From assembly GCF_029011175.1 (NCBI RefSeq), contig NZ_CP118946.1, forward strand, positions 1,054,001 to 1,118,000: DNA of 64,000 nucleotides, written 5' to 3'. A program made the translations under genes and the position numbers. Position 1 is the stretch's first letter. Every line of letters starts with the position of its first letter. The DNA comes from Winkia neuii (GTDB taxonomy: Bacteria > Actinomycetota > Actinomycetes > Actinomycetales > Actinomycetaceae). Positions 36,698 through 45,234 of the stretch are shown here, piece by piece. The notes beneath the pieces are model-generated. The model ran no database searches. It was not told the DNA's origin and worked only from the letters and a program-made list of their open reading frames with translations.

Positions 36698-39144
36698 TGT
36701 CCAAACTTACCCGCGAACTAGCAGGTAAACGCAGCGCCACTTGTCAGGTTAGCCACCAGCGGGTGCACCTAGATCTAACTAGGGCGAAGGAAACTGATGG
36801 ACATTTCCCTGTCTCTACGCTTTTGCAAGTTGATCTGAAGGAAGATTGGCTCGCTCTAGATGTCCAGGAAGGCAAGGTACTTGCCGTTACGGTAGACGGC
36901 GCTGAGCCTAAGTGGCGTCAAGATGAACATCAATTATGGATTGAGGACTTATCTAGCGGAGCGCATGAGGTTCAGGTGCGTGCGCAGATGACCTATTCCC
37001 ATACCGGCCAAGGACTGCACAGATACCAGGATGCTACCGGTGCTACCTACCTATACACGCAGTATGAACCGGCTGATGCCCGCGCTGTTTACCCATGTGT
37101 GGATCAACCCGATATGAAGCCTAGGTGGACTTTCGTTATCGACGGCCCCTCGGACTGGATCATCCTTACCGGAGGAGCGGAGGTTAGCGCTACCGAATGC
37201 GAGGGCGGCACTCGCCACGAGTACAGAGAAACTCCGCCACTGTCCTCCTATCTAACCGCCGTCATTGCAGGCCCATACACGTGCGTAGAGCTCGGCACTT
37301 GGAAGGGCGGGGCACAGGATATCGAGGTTCCACTCCGCGTGTTCTGCCGAGGTGAGTTGGCTGATGCACTGCCCGTTCAGGACATGGCACAGTGGACTAA
37401 GGCCGGCCTGGATTTCTACCACGATCGGTATCAGTTTGACTACCCGTGGGGTAAGTATGACCAGGTGTTTGTTCCCGAATACAACCTGGGAGCTATGGAG
37501 AATCCTGGATGCGTTACTTTCAACGAGAAGTATTTGCGGCTCGGTGGGGCTAGCGCCACCGAGCGGGAGAAGCTGGCAAACACTCTTATGCACGAGATGG
37601 CCCATATGTGGTTTGGGGATCTGGTTACACCGCGGTGGTGGGATGGCCTGTGGCTGAAGGAATCGTTTGCCGATCACGAGGGCTATTGCGCGCTTGTCGG
37701 CGCTACTGAATTTACCGATGCATGGGCATCTTTTGCGGTAGCTCGCAAAACTTGGGCCTTGCAGGCTGACCAGTTGCCCACTACGCACCCAATCCAGGCG
37801 GAGATTCCTGACGTCGATGCCGCAAAGCAGAATTTTGACGGGATTTCCTATGCGAAGGGCGCTGCCGCCCTTGCCCAGCTGGTTGCCTACGTTGGCGAGG
37901 AGGCCTTTGTCGAGGGGGCACGGAAATACTTCGCCGAACACGCGTTCTCAGCAACGGAAATGTCGGATCTAACTGCGGCATTGGAAGAAGCCAGTGGGCG
38001 CAAGCTGGATCATTGGGTCAGGTCGTGGCTTACTACTACTGGGCCGACATTCTTGGAAATTGCAGATGGCAAAGTGACCCGCGTAAGCAAAGATGATCGC
38101 CCTCAGGTGTTCGATGTGGGCTTTTTCGATACCGACGGCACAAGATTGGCCCGCGAGCAGGTGGAACTCGATGGCGCCGAGGTGAGGCTGAAGGCCCAGG
38201 CGCCATGGACAGTGCTAAACGAGGGCGACCGCACTTACGCCCGGTGTGGTCTTAGCCCGGCAGTTCGAGAGGCTCTTACCGACGCATTGCGCGAGATCGA
38301 CGACATGTCCGCTCGCGCTGCTCTGTGGGCTTCGGCCTGGCAGGAAGTACGCGATGGCCAACTATCGCCAGCTGCATTTACCGCTGCTGTGCTAAGCGCG
38401 GCGCCACTAGAGACCGGCACTGTGCGCGATACTTTGTTGTCACAGGTAGAAACAGCAATTGGCGAATACACTGCTCCGGCACAGCGAGGTCAACTGGCAC
38501 TCAAAGCTGCTCGTAATGCGTTGCAGATTGCGGGGGTGACCCAGGTACCTGAAGCACGCACTGCTTGGGCGAAATGTGCTGCTGAGTTAGCAGCAATTGG
38601 GCACGTGAAGGATATCGTCGCCGAGGTTGGCACCGGGTATGGCCTGACCGAGGACGACCAGTGGCGGCTTCTTGCGCTGGCAGCGAAGGTTGGCCAGGCG
38701 GATCTTGAAACAGCGAAGCAACGGCTTGCTGCCGCAGATACAGGCAGAAGCCGGCAGCGTTTCCTTACTGTCCAGGCAGTATTAGATCCTGAGGGCGCGA
38801 AGAAGCGTATCGTCGAGGACGAATCGGCGGCGAATGCAACGATCGATGCGCTGATGGAAGGCATCGAGATTGCCGCGGTGCCGCACACAGACCCGCAGCA
38901 GGCAGTCGCTGACCTGGAGCTAGCCGCAAAACTCTGGGATTCTCGCGTAATCCAGATTGCCACGCGCGTCGCCCATACGCTCACCCCGCACCGCATCGAT
39001 ACCGATGGAAGTGAAGAGCCGGAGGTATTGAAAGCGTGGAAACAGTGGGACAGGCAACTGCCCGCCACGCTCGCACGTCTTGTTGCGGAAGACCTGGACG
39101 AGACCACCAGGCGTGTTCGCATTCAGAACAAGTGGAGTGAGTAG
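36697..39144 (+). CDS. pepN: Aminopeptidase N (M1 family)
   Basis: An 815-residue zinc metallopeptidase that removes N-terminal residues from peptides in the cytoplasm. GAMENPG starts near residue 265 (exopeptidase motif). The zinc site is H299, E300, H303 and E322 in HEMAHMWFGD and WLKESFADH. The C-terminal ERAP1-like helical domain fills the last 300 residues. Length and motifs are those of the actinobacterial PepN. The start is fixed by overlap with the antiporter stop. Co-transcription with an antiporter has no obvious functional meaning. Confidence 0.96.
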   Translation: MSKLTRELAGKRSATCQVSHQRVHLDLTRAKETDGHFPVSTLLQVDLKEDWLALDVQEGKVLAVTVDGAEPKWRQDEHQLWIEDLSSGAHEVQVRAQMTYSHTGQGLHRYQDATGATYLYTQYEPADARAVYPCVDQPDMKPRWTFVIDGPSDWIILTGGAEVSATECEGGTRHEYRETPPLSSYLTAVIAGPYTCVELGTWKGGAQDIEVPLRVFCRGELADALPVQDMAQWTKAGLDFYHDRYQFDYPWGKYDQVFVPEYNLGAMENPGCVTFNEKYLRLGGASATEREKLANTLMHEMAHMWFGDLVTPRWWDGLWLKESFADHEGYCALVGATEFTDAWASFAVARKTWALQADQLPTTHPIQAEIPDVDAAKQNFDGISYAKGAAALAQLVAYVGEEAFVEGARKYFAEHAFSATEMSDLTAALEEASGRKLDHWVRSWLTTTGPTFLEIADGKVTRVSKDDRPQVFDVGFFDTDGTRLAREQVELDGAEVRLKAQAPWTVLNEGDRTYARCGLSPAVREALTDALREIDDMSARAALWASAWQEVRDGQLSPAAFTAAVLSAAPLETGTVRDTLLSQVETAIGEYTAPAQRGQLALKAARNALQIAGVTQVPEARTAWAKCAAELAAIGHVKDIVAEVGTGYGLTEDDQWRLLALAAKVGQADLETAKQRLAAADTGRSRQRFLTVQAVLDPEGAKKRIVEDESAANATIDALMEGIEIAAVPHTDPQQAVADLELAAKLWDSRVIQIATRVAHTLTPHRIDTDGSEEPEVLKAWKQWDRQLPATLARLVAEDLDETTRRVRIQNKWSE

Positions 39145-39213
39145 TTTTGTTAGCGGCCCTAGCGCCGTTATCATTTAGTAACATAGTCGGTAAATAGATA
39201 TTGGTACTTAGAA

Positions 39214-39221
39214 AGCAGGAC
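39214..39221 (+). promoter_or_regulatory. Ribosome-binding site of the FHA gene
   Basis: AGCAGGA at 39214-39220 precedes two adjacent in-frame ATGs (39222 and 39225). TAGATA at 39195-39200 may be a -10 element. Confidence 0.35.
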
Positions 39222-39656
39222 ATGATGGATTTACCATTTGGCGACGAGGATCCTCAGTCAACTGCCATTTTCGGCTCTAAACCTGCCGAAGAGGCTATTG
39301 AACGAGTCCCTCTATCGGCTGCCGCGCAGGCCGCAGTTGATGCGCTTCCTGAAGGTTCTGCATTGCTAGTAGTACATAAAGGACCCAACTCTGGGGCTCG
39401 CTTCCTATTGGACCACAATGACACTACTGCAGGTAGATCCACTAAATCCGATATTTTCCTAGATGACGTCACCGTCTCGCGTAAACATGCCATCTTCACC
39501 CACCAGGATGGAGCATGGACCGTTCGCGATGCCGGTTCTCTGAATGGCACCTATGTCAATCGGGAACGCACCGACAGTGCGGTGCTAAGCGCCGGTGACG
39601 AAGTGCAGATTGGAAAATACCGCATGACCTTCCATCCGTCTGGTGTTACTAAGTGA
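39222..39656 (+). CDS. garA: FHA-domain signalling protein (GarA/OdhI-like)
   Basis: A 144-residue protein with one FHA domain at about residues 48-140: GRSTKSD, SRKHAIF and NGTYVNRE are the phosphothreonine-binding loops. The order FHA-MerR-MerR matches the garA locus of actinobacteria. GarA/OdhI proteins inhibit 2-oxoglutarate dehydrogenase and regulate glutamate metabolism, controlled by Ser/Thr kinases that phosphorylate a TT motif near the N-terminus. Here the N-terminal motif reads PQSTAIFG, with one Thr where GarA has ETTSVF. The kinase at 7-9 kb is a candidate. The stop overlaps the next GTG (GTGA). Confidence 0.85.
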   Translation: MMDLPFGDEDPQSTAIFGSKPAEEAIERVPLSAAAQAAVDALPEGSALLVVHKGPNSGARFLLDHNDTTAGRSTKSDIFLDDVTVSRKHAIFTHQDGAWTVRDAGSLNGTYVNRERTDSAVLSAGDEVQIGKYRMTFHPSGVTK

Positions 39657-40378
39657 GTGCTGCCCCGCTAACAAAGCCTAATCAAATAGAACCTTGGCCT
39701 AGGGGAGTAGACAGGAAGGTCTGCTTCTCTATAGGCCAGGTTGTTGCTAGGCTCAAGAAAGAATTCCCCTCGCTGTCCGTATCCAAGGTGCGTTTTTTGG
39801 AGGACCAGGGAATTGTTTCCCCCACCCGCTCCGGCTCTGGGTATCGGAAATATTCCGAGGCAGACATTGCTCGTATCCGTTACTGCCTTACTGAACAGCG
39901 CGATCGGTACAAGCCAATCCGCGTAATTGTCACGCAACTGGAGAAGCTTGATCAGGGCTATGACATTGCTCCTGCCCCGGTGGCGAGGGTAGTTGCCGAT
40001 GGGGGCGAAGTCATCGCACCCACAAGGGCCGATGGCACGCTTACCGTTGCCGAACTCGCTTCACTAACCGGCGCTACTCCTGAATCACTAGAGGCGATGG
40101 TCTCTGCTGGACTTATCTCTTTAGAACTATCTGGTCGCTTTGACAAGTCCGCCTTGCAAACTGTCAAGGCCGTGAAAGTACTTAACGAAGCAGGTATCTC
40201 CACGCGTAATTTGCGTTCTGTCCGCGTAGCAGTGGAGCGAGCCGTGGAACTGATAGAGCATGTCGTTACCTCCAGTGGTGCCGAACGCACCGAGCAGGCC
40301 AGCGAATTAGCTACTCACATGAGCGATTTGATGTCTGAACTGGTAAAACGTAGCGCTAATAGCTCCGGGGCCCTATAA
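39653..40378 (+). CDS. ftsR: MerR family transcriptional regulator FtsR (Rv1828-like)
   Basis: A 241-residue MerR-type regulator. The N-terminal winged helix reads FSIGQVVARLKKEFPSLSVS, KVRFLEDQGIV and SGYRKYSEADIARIRY. The C-terminal region includes a second HTH-like stretch (LTVAELASLTGATPESLEAM) and a dimerisation helix. By sequence and neighbours it matches Rv1828 and corynebacterial FtsR, an activator of ftsZ. GTG 39653 overlaps the FHA stop, so FHA and FtsR are co-translated. An inverted repeat after the gene could be its operator. Confidence 0.85.
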   Translation: MSAAPLTKPNQIEPWPRGVDRKVCFSIGQVVARLKKEFPSLSVSKVRFLEDQGIVSPTRSGSGYRKYSEADIARIRYCLTEQRDRYKPIRVIVTQLEKLDQGYDIAPAPVARVVADGGEVIAPTRADGTLTVAELASLTGATPESLEAMVSAGLISLELSGRFDKSALQTVKAVKVLNEAGISTRNLRSVRVAVERAVELIEHVVTSSGAERTEQASELATHMSDLMSELVKRSANSSGAL

Positions 40379-40398
40379 GACCAATCTGCCTTAAAGGT

Positions 40399-40465
40399 AA
40401 CTTTCAAGTTAAGGTTCAGACTTTGCGCGCGTTTCGTTGACCACCCGGTTTTGGCCAACTAATCT
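40399..40465 (+). promoter_or_regulatory. Promoter with upstream inverted repeat before the second MerR gene
   Basis: TTGACC (40437-40442), 17 bases, then TAATCT (40460-40465) is the best -35/-10 pair in the window. Upstream, AACTTTCAAGTT (40399-40410) is an inverted repeat of the kind MerR-family proteins bind. Confidence 0.6.
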
Positions 40466-40508
40466 AGAGCTTGTTATCCCCGAACTTCGCAAAAGGAGCT
40501 TACAGGCC

Positions 40509-41051
40509 ATGGTCGCATTCCCCGAACGCCGGCAACCGCTGCTCTTCAACGACGGCCTTCCAGAACTTGACCCCAATGCCGGTTACCGTGGTCCCACGGC
40601 CTGCAAGGCAGCTGGAATTACCTATCGCCAATTAGATTACTGGGCACGGACTCAACTAGTCGAGCCTTCCGTTCGGGGAGCCAAGGGATCTGGCTCACAG
40701 CGACTGTACTCTTTCCGAGACATTTTGGTGTTGAAAGTAGTAAAGCGGCTGCTCGACACCGGTGTCTCTTTACAGCAGATCCGCCAGGCAATCGCTGCAC
40801 TAAAGGAATGGGGAGTCGAAGACCTAGCCCAGATAACGCTCATGTCGGACGGCGCATCTGTGTACGTTTGCACTTCTGCTAATGAGGTTATCGATCTTGT
40901 CCAGGGTGGACAGGGAGTATTCGGCATCGCAGTGGGACGTGTTTGGCGCGAGGTCGAAGGTACTTTGTCTGAGCTTCCTTCCGATGCAGCGCAGGGGGCT
41001 GACGTAGTAGACGAGCTGGCGCTACGCAGAGCACAAAAGCACGCCGGCTAA
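40509..41051 (+). CDS. MerR family transcriptional regulator (Rv1830-like)
   Basis: A 180-residue MerR regulator. YRGPTACKAAGITYRQLDYWARTQLVEPS is the winged helix, followed by GSQRLYSFRDILVLKVVKRLLDTG and a C-terminal coiled-coil/dimer region. It pairs with the preceding MerR gene as Rv1828/Rv1830 do, but the DUF151 gene found between them in mycobacteria is absent. Rv1830-like proteins have been linked to cell-division control. ATG 40509 follows AAAGGAG at 40492-40498 (spacing ten). A strong promoter lies just upstream. Confidence 0.88.
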   Translation: MVAFPERRQPLLFNDGLPELDPNAGYRGPTACKAAGITYRQLDYWARTQLVEPSVRGAKGSGSQRLYSFRDILVLKVVKRLLDTGVSLQQIRQAIAALKEWGVEDLAQITLMSDGASVYVCTSANEVIDLVQGGQGVFGIAVGRVWREVEGTLSELPSDAAQGADVVDELALRRAQKHAG

Positions 41052-41061
41052 TCATAAACTG

Positions 41062-41109
41062 AATATAAATGGATCCCGCAGGCTAATTCCTGCGGGATCC
41101 ATTTATATT
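41062..41109. terminator. Bidirectional terminator, 21-bp perfect stem
   Basis: AATATAAATGGATCCCGCAG (from 41062) plus one further G pairs perfectly with 41089-41109 around CTAATT. The A/T-rich outer stem supplies U tracts in both directions for the converging MerR and permease genes. Confidence 0.93.
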
Positions 41110-41113
41110 GCTT

Positions 41114-43030
41114 TTAGTCCTCTTCTACCTGGGTGAACTTTCGATCCCAAGCGGAGCGAATAGGATTGGCGTTTGCCATCAGTATGTCGAAACGATCATT
41201 GGCCACTTCGACAATCTGGCTTAGGGCCACCCGGTGCTCCTGTTCGGGGGAGTTCTCCAACCGGCGGACGCCCTCGGAAATAATTGAATCTACCGTATCC
41301 GCAGTTCCAAGGCAGGCAACGAAAGGCATGTGGAAACGCTGTTGGTATTCCTGACTGACAGATTCGAGCTTTGCCTTCTTAGTATCATCCAACCGTTCGA
41401 GGCCGAGTGAGCCACGGTCACGAGCAATAATTGCAGCCTCTTCCGGAGAAGCCAAGATCAGCTGAGCCATGTCCGGGTAGTCGTGAATCAGATCTTCCCG
41501 CAGTTCTTCTGCACTCGTGAGTACGGCAGTTTGAATGGCCGCACGCAGTTCAACGGCATTCTTGAAAGGGCGAGACTGCCAGGCTTCCTCGAGCGGCCAA
41601 GTCTTGTTGTTGAACAGGGATCGCAAAGTCGCAACAAAGTCGTCCTTGCTCATCTGGTTGATTTCTTCAATAGAAACCCCTCGTCCTTGCGCGTCCTCGG
41701 CCACAGTAGTGCTCTTCTGCTTGCCTACGTGGAAGAACAGCAGGTTGAGTACAATCGCTGCAATAGCGCCGATAGTCATACCGGAAGAGAGGAAGATCTG
41801 CGCCCATGCGGGGAAAGCATTCGCAATATCTGGCTTGAATGAGACAAGCATAGCCAGCCCAAGGGCAGTGGTGACTATGACTGCATTGCGGTTATCCGAA
41901 AGATCAGTCTTCGCAATTGTTTGCAGACCGACATAGGCGACGTTGGCAAACAGCGCGAGCGAGGCTCCTCCCAGGACGGGCGAGGGGATCGAAGCTACAA
42001 CTGCACCCGCCTTGGGAATAAGCCCAAGCAGAATCATGAAACCCGCAGCTGCCGCAGCAACCCATCGCGACTTGACTCGAGTAATACGAACCAGCCCAAC
42101 GTTCTGCGCGAAACAGGTATAGGGGAAAGAGTTCATAACGCCGCCGAGCAGCGTAGACAGTCCATCAGCTCGCAGGGCGCGGGTGATGTGAATCTTCCGG
42201 ATTCGCTTGTTGACGATCTCGCCTGTGGCAAACACGTCACCGGTAGTCTCGACCATGGTAATGATCATGACGATGATCAAAGAAATGATCGCCGACAGAT
42301 TGAATTGCGGTATTCCGAAGTAGAAGGGGGTAGTGATTCCGAACAGATTGGCACCAGCGACCTTATCCAGATTTGCATCTCCGAGTATGAGAGCTACTGC
42401 GGTGCCGCCGACAAGCCCAATAAGCACGGCGATGGTGCCTAGGAACCCATGGAGGAATCGCTGTACCAAGACAATAACTGCGAGCGTCCCGAAGGCATAT
42501 GCCAGATCGCGGATCTTCGGCGTGCCTTCGGCATAGTTCGTGAAGTCGTTCGCCGATACTGCAAGTAGGGAAGTACCCATCACCAAAAGTACTGAACCAG
42601 TTACTACCGGCGGGAAGTACTTCAGCAGCTTCGCAAATAGGGGAGCAGCGAAGAAGGTGAACAGGCCCGAGACGATAATGGCTCCATAGATTGCTGGTAG
42701 TGAAGCAACTCCGCCTTTACCTGAGGTCACGCCCAAGCCGACTGCGATGATTGGCGCCACGGCAGTGGTAGTGACGCCCTGAATTATAGGAAGGCGGACA
42801 CCAACCCATTTACCTATGCCAACAGACTGAATAATGGTAGCCAACCCGCAGGTAAGCAGGTCCGCGTTAATCAGGTGAATAGTTGTGGCAGTGTCCAGTT
42901 TTAGTGACTGGGCAATTAGAAGGGGAACAATTACGGCGCCGGCATAGAACGCTAATACGTGCTGTAAGCCGAGCATTACCAGTTTGCCTGGCGCAGGAAC
43001 TTGATTGACGGGGTGTTTTACGGTTGCCAT
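41114..43030 (-). CDS. NCS2 purine (urate/xanthine-type) permease fused to an OHCU decarboxylase domain
   Basis: A 638-residue fusion. Residues about 10-440 are an NCS2 (UraA/PbuX/UacT-type) permease with about 14 hydrophobic segments, GLQHVLAFYAGAVIVPLL at the start and the family signature QNVGLVRITRVKSR (309-322). Residues about 455-625 resemble 2-oxo-4-hydroxy-4-carboxy-5-ureidoimidazoline decarboxylase: MSKDDFVATLRSLFNN, HDYPD (H516), SPEEAA, and FHMPFVACLG with a terminal ALSQIVEVANDRF helix. OHCU decarboxylase makes S-allantoin after uricase and HIU hydrolase. The fusion suggests a urate/purine importer tied to urate breakdown. No uricase or HIU hydrolase gene is in the window. AGGAG precedes ATG 43030. 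Confidence 0.9.
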   Translation of the reverse strand: MATVKHPVNQVPAPGKLVMLGLQHVLAFYAGAVIVPLLIAQSLKLDTATTIHLINADLLTCGLATIIQSVGIGKWVGVRLPIIQGVTTTAVAPIIAVGLGVTSGKGGVASLPAIYGAIIVSGLFTFFAAPLFAKLLKYFPPVVTGSVLLVMGTSLLAVSANDFTNYAEGTPKIRDLAYAFGTLAVIVLVQRFLHGFLGTIAVLIGLVGGTAVALILGDANLDKVAGANLFGITTPFYFGIPQFNLSAIISLIIVMIITMVETTGDVFATGEIVNKRIRKIHITRALRADGLSTLLGGVMNSFPYTCFAQNVGLVRITRVKSRWVAAAAAGFMILLGLIPKAGAVVASIPSPVLGGASLALFANVAYVGLQTIAKTDLSDNRNAVIVTTALGLAMLVSFKPDIANAFPAWAQIFLSSGMTIGAIAAIVLNLLFFHVGKQKSTTVAEDAQGRGVSIEEINQMSKDDFVATLRSLFNNKTWPLEEAWQSRPFKNAVELRAAIQTAVLTSAEELREDLIHDYPDMAQLILASPEEAAIIARDRGSLGLERLDDTKKAKLESVSQEYQQRFHMPFVACLGTADTVDSIISEGVRRLENSPEQEHRVALSQIVEVANDRFDILMANANPIRSAWDRKFTQVEED

Positions 43031-43131
43031 TGGGGCTCCTAACGTTCTTACCCCAAGTTTGGCTAACAGCTTATAAGTTTCCCAAATATTTTTGCTGTGA
43101 TTTTATTCCTACGTCCGTATAGAGTGGACTA

Positions 43132-44382
43132 CTACAGTACTCGCAGCGCGTTATTCCGGGTCTTCCGCAGGTATGGTGCGGTTATTAGTGCCAGCACGAC
43201 CATGATCCACCCTGCAGACGCCACGGTCATTAGACCACCGTGGGCCCCAGCAGATTGGATTGCCTGGCCACCGATAGCTGAACCGATGGAAGCACCGACG
43301 TTCGAAGCGGTAACCATCCAGGCCATTGACTCCGTCAGTCTTGATCCAGGCACTGCCTGCGAGACCATGGTCATGACGTTGGTAGCGGTAGGTGAGAAGG
43401 CAGAACCGGTTATAAAAACAGTCACCATAAACCAGAAGAGCCCGGGCACAAAGGGGAGGACCGAACAGCCCACCCCTAGGAAGATGACCCCAAATAGGTA
43501 AAGCCTCAGAATAGATGGCTTCCAGCTGCGGGCGCCGTAAACCAAGCCTGCAATGAGCGAGCCAACCGACATAGCGGCAAGAATTACCCCCGAACCGGAC
43601 GGCCATCCATTCTCGTTTGCAAAGGAAACGCACGAGACATCCAGCGCCCCGAAAATTGCCCCCATGGCAATGTAGACAATCATCAGCATCAGCAGAGTGC
43701 GGTTCTTCAGCAGTGGCTTCGATGGAGTAGTGGGGGCAGGCTTTCGGCCTGATGGAATTGGTTCAGTAGACCGCTGCGGGAAGAGCAGAAAAGCACCGAT
43801 CACAGAGACAATCGCGGTGCCATAGATGCCAGCCGTTCCGTGAATCTCGGTAGCCATAAATGTCGCTAGGACCGGGCCAACGATGAAGATTACCTCGTCT
43901 AGAGTAGCCTCCAATGCAAACGCGCTTTGCAGCTTTCCCGGTTCCTTCAGTACGTAAGCCCAGCGGGCACGCACGAGCGCACCAATGGAGCCGGAAAAAC
44001 CGGCACCCATAATAGTAAGTAGGTAAAGCAACGGCCTGGGGCCAGCATGGTGGGCAGTAAAAGCGAGCCCTCCGAAGGAAGCGGCCGAAATTAGAACGGA
44101 CGGGAACATGATCTTCGCCTGCCCGTAAATGTCCACAAGCCTGGATAGCTGGGGGACCATAATTGCGAAGCTCACGGCAGCGACAGCAGAAAGTCGCCCG
44201 GCAAGTGCGTAGTCTTTGTACATGGCGGTAATCATCATGATGACCGCCAGGTTGGTCATTGCCATGGGGAAGCGCGCCAACGCGCCCGCCATGGAAAAAC
44301 GTGCAGCTCCCGGAATGGAGAATAATTGCTTATATATCGACATTTCTGCTTCGCTAAGAAAATCCCTTTTCCTCTGAATCAT
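43132..44382 (-). CDS. MFS transporter
   Basis: A 416-residue major facilitator with 12 hydrophobic segments and no soluble domain. It starts MIQRKRDFLSEAEM, with MSIYKQLFSIPGAARFS at the beginning of helix 1. The pattern is that of actinobacterial drug/metabolite exporter-like MFS proteins; the substrate is unknown. Three ATG/GTG starts are possible: 44403, 44382 and 44343. I prefer ATG 44382 because TAGATT ends seven bases upstream of it and no start has a good ribosome-binding site. It is divergent from trmO. Confidence 0.85.
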   Translation of the reverse strand: MIQRKRDFLSEAEMSIYKQLFSIPGAARFSMAGALARFPMAMTNLAVIMMITAMYKDYALAGRLSAVAAVSFAIMVPQLSRLVDIYGQAKIMFPSVLISAASFGGLAFTAHHAGPRPLLYLLTIMGAGFSGSIGALVRARWAYVLKEPGKLQSAFALEATLDEVIFIVGPVLATFMATEIHGTAGIYGTAIVSVIGAFLLFPQRSTEPIPSGRKPAPTTPSKPLLKNRTLLMLMIVYIAMGAIFGALDVSCVSFANENGWPSGSGVILAAMSVGSLIAGLVYGARSWKPSILRLYLFGVIFLGVGCSVLPFVPGLFWFMVTVFITGSAFSPTATNVMTMVSQAVPGSRLTESMAWMVTASNVGASIGSAIGGQAIQSAGAHGGLMTVASAGWIMVVLALITAPYLRKTRNNALRVL

Positions 44383-44388
44383 AGCCTC

Positions 44389-44395
44389 TAATCTA
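44389..44395. promoter_or_regulatory. Shared bidirectional -10 element between the MFS gene and trmO
   Basis: TAATCTA reads TAATCT (44389-44394) on the plus strand towards trmO and TAGATT (44390-44395) on the minus strand towards the MFS gene. The minus-strand hexamer is seven bases from the MFS ATG. Confidence 0.5.
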
Positions 44396-44411
44396 AGGAC
44401 CAAGCTAATTT

Positions 44412-45104
44412 ATGAGCGCCATTGCGCCAACTTATAGAAAGACAGGTTTTTCATTGCGTCCAATTGCGTATGCACGAACGGAATTTCCCCAAAAATTCGG
44501 CATTCCTAGACAAGCGGGCAGGGTTGGCCAGCTACGCGCGCGGATCGTATTTGAGCCAGAATTTGCCTCCGAGCAAGCGGTGCGAGGGATCGCTGGGTTT
44601 TCTCATCTTTGGCTTATTTGGCAGTTCTCTGAAGTGCCTGAGCGCGACGGATTTGCGCCCATGGTTCGCCCTCCGCGATTGGAAGGTAACGAACGCATAG
44701 GCGTGTTCGCTACCAGGTCGCCATTTCGCCCAAATCGCCTTGGGCTTTCCTCTGTAAGGCTTGAAGCCGTAAAGGCTGGCGAACTAGTGGTGGCCGGTGC
44801 GGATTTGCTGGACGGAACGCCCATCTTTGATGTGAAGCCTTATGTGCGCGAGGATGTGCACGAAGATGCTCGATTCGGGTTTACACAAAAGGCGAAAGCT
44901 ACGTACGAGGTAATTATTGATCCGCAGATAACTGCAAGTCTGCCTAGCGCCTACGTGGACAAATTGACTGCAGTGCTCGCCGAAGACCCACGGCCTGCTT
45001 ATCATAGCGATCCAGAGCGCATCTACGGTTTTACGTTCGGAGGCTATGAGATCAAGTTCCGAGTGGACGGGGTGGTGCGGGTTCTAAGCGTTACCCGTAT
45101 ATAA
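44412..45104 (+). CDS. trmO: tRNA (N6-threonylcarbamoyladenosine-37-N6)-methyltransferase TrmO
   Basis: A 230-residue TsaA/YaeB-family enzyme that adds a methyl group to t6A37 of tRNA-Thr using SAM. Seen: LRPIAYARTEFPQKFGIPRQAG, the family's N-terminal block, FSHLWLIWQF, and the SAM-site stretch GVFATRSPFRPNRLGLSSVRL with LLDGTPIFDVKPYV. A C-terminal domain (LPSAYVDKLTAVLAEDPRPAYH) is typical of longer TrmO proteins. ATG 44412 is the first good start; a -10 element 17 bases upstream implies a very short leader. Confidence 0.92.
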   Translation: MSAIAPTYRKTGFSLRPIAYARTEFPQKFGIPRQAGRVGQLRARIVFEPEFASEQAVRGIAGFSHLWLIWQFSEVPERDGFAPMVRPPRLEGNERIGVFATRSPFRPNRLGLSSVRLEAVKAGELVVAGADLLDGTPIFDVKPYVREDVHEDARFGFTQKAKATYEVIIDPQITASLPSAYVDKLTAVLAEDPRPAYHSDPERIYGFTFGGYEIKFRVDGVVRVLSVTRI

Positions 45105-45130
45105 GGAAGCACAGTTAACCCTAAAAGTAC

Positions 45131-45144
45131 ATAATGTACATTAT
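45131..45144. promoter_or_regulatory. 14-bp perfect palindrome upstream of the rbpA promoter
   Basis: ATAATGTACATTAT is perfectly self-complementary and lies about 60 bases upstream of the rbpA -10. It has no run of T after it and too little room for a stable hairpin loop, so a protein-binding site is more likely than a terminator. The binding protein is unknown. Confidence 0.45.
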
Positions 45145-45201
45145 CGGCATTTACCTATAGCGGCACTTGCGAGCTGGTTCGCCTCTCTTATGTAAGCCCT
45201 G

Positions 45202-45234
45202 TACAATTACATAGATTGATAGAAAGGACGATGC
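45202..45234 (+). promoter_or_regulatory. Promoter and ribosome-binding site of rbpA
   Basis: TACAAT at 45202-45207 is a good -10 with a weak -35. GAAAGGA at 45222-45228 is a ribosome-binding site six bases before ATG 45235. Confidence 0.55.

Noticed and set aside
43031-43131. Purine riboswitch upstream of the permease gene
   Set aside because: The 100-base region lacks the conserved three-way-junction bases. Only a ribosome-binding site and a short CTTATAAG palindrome are seen.
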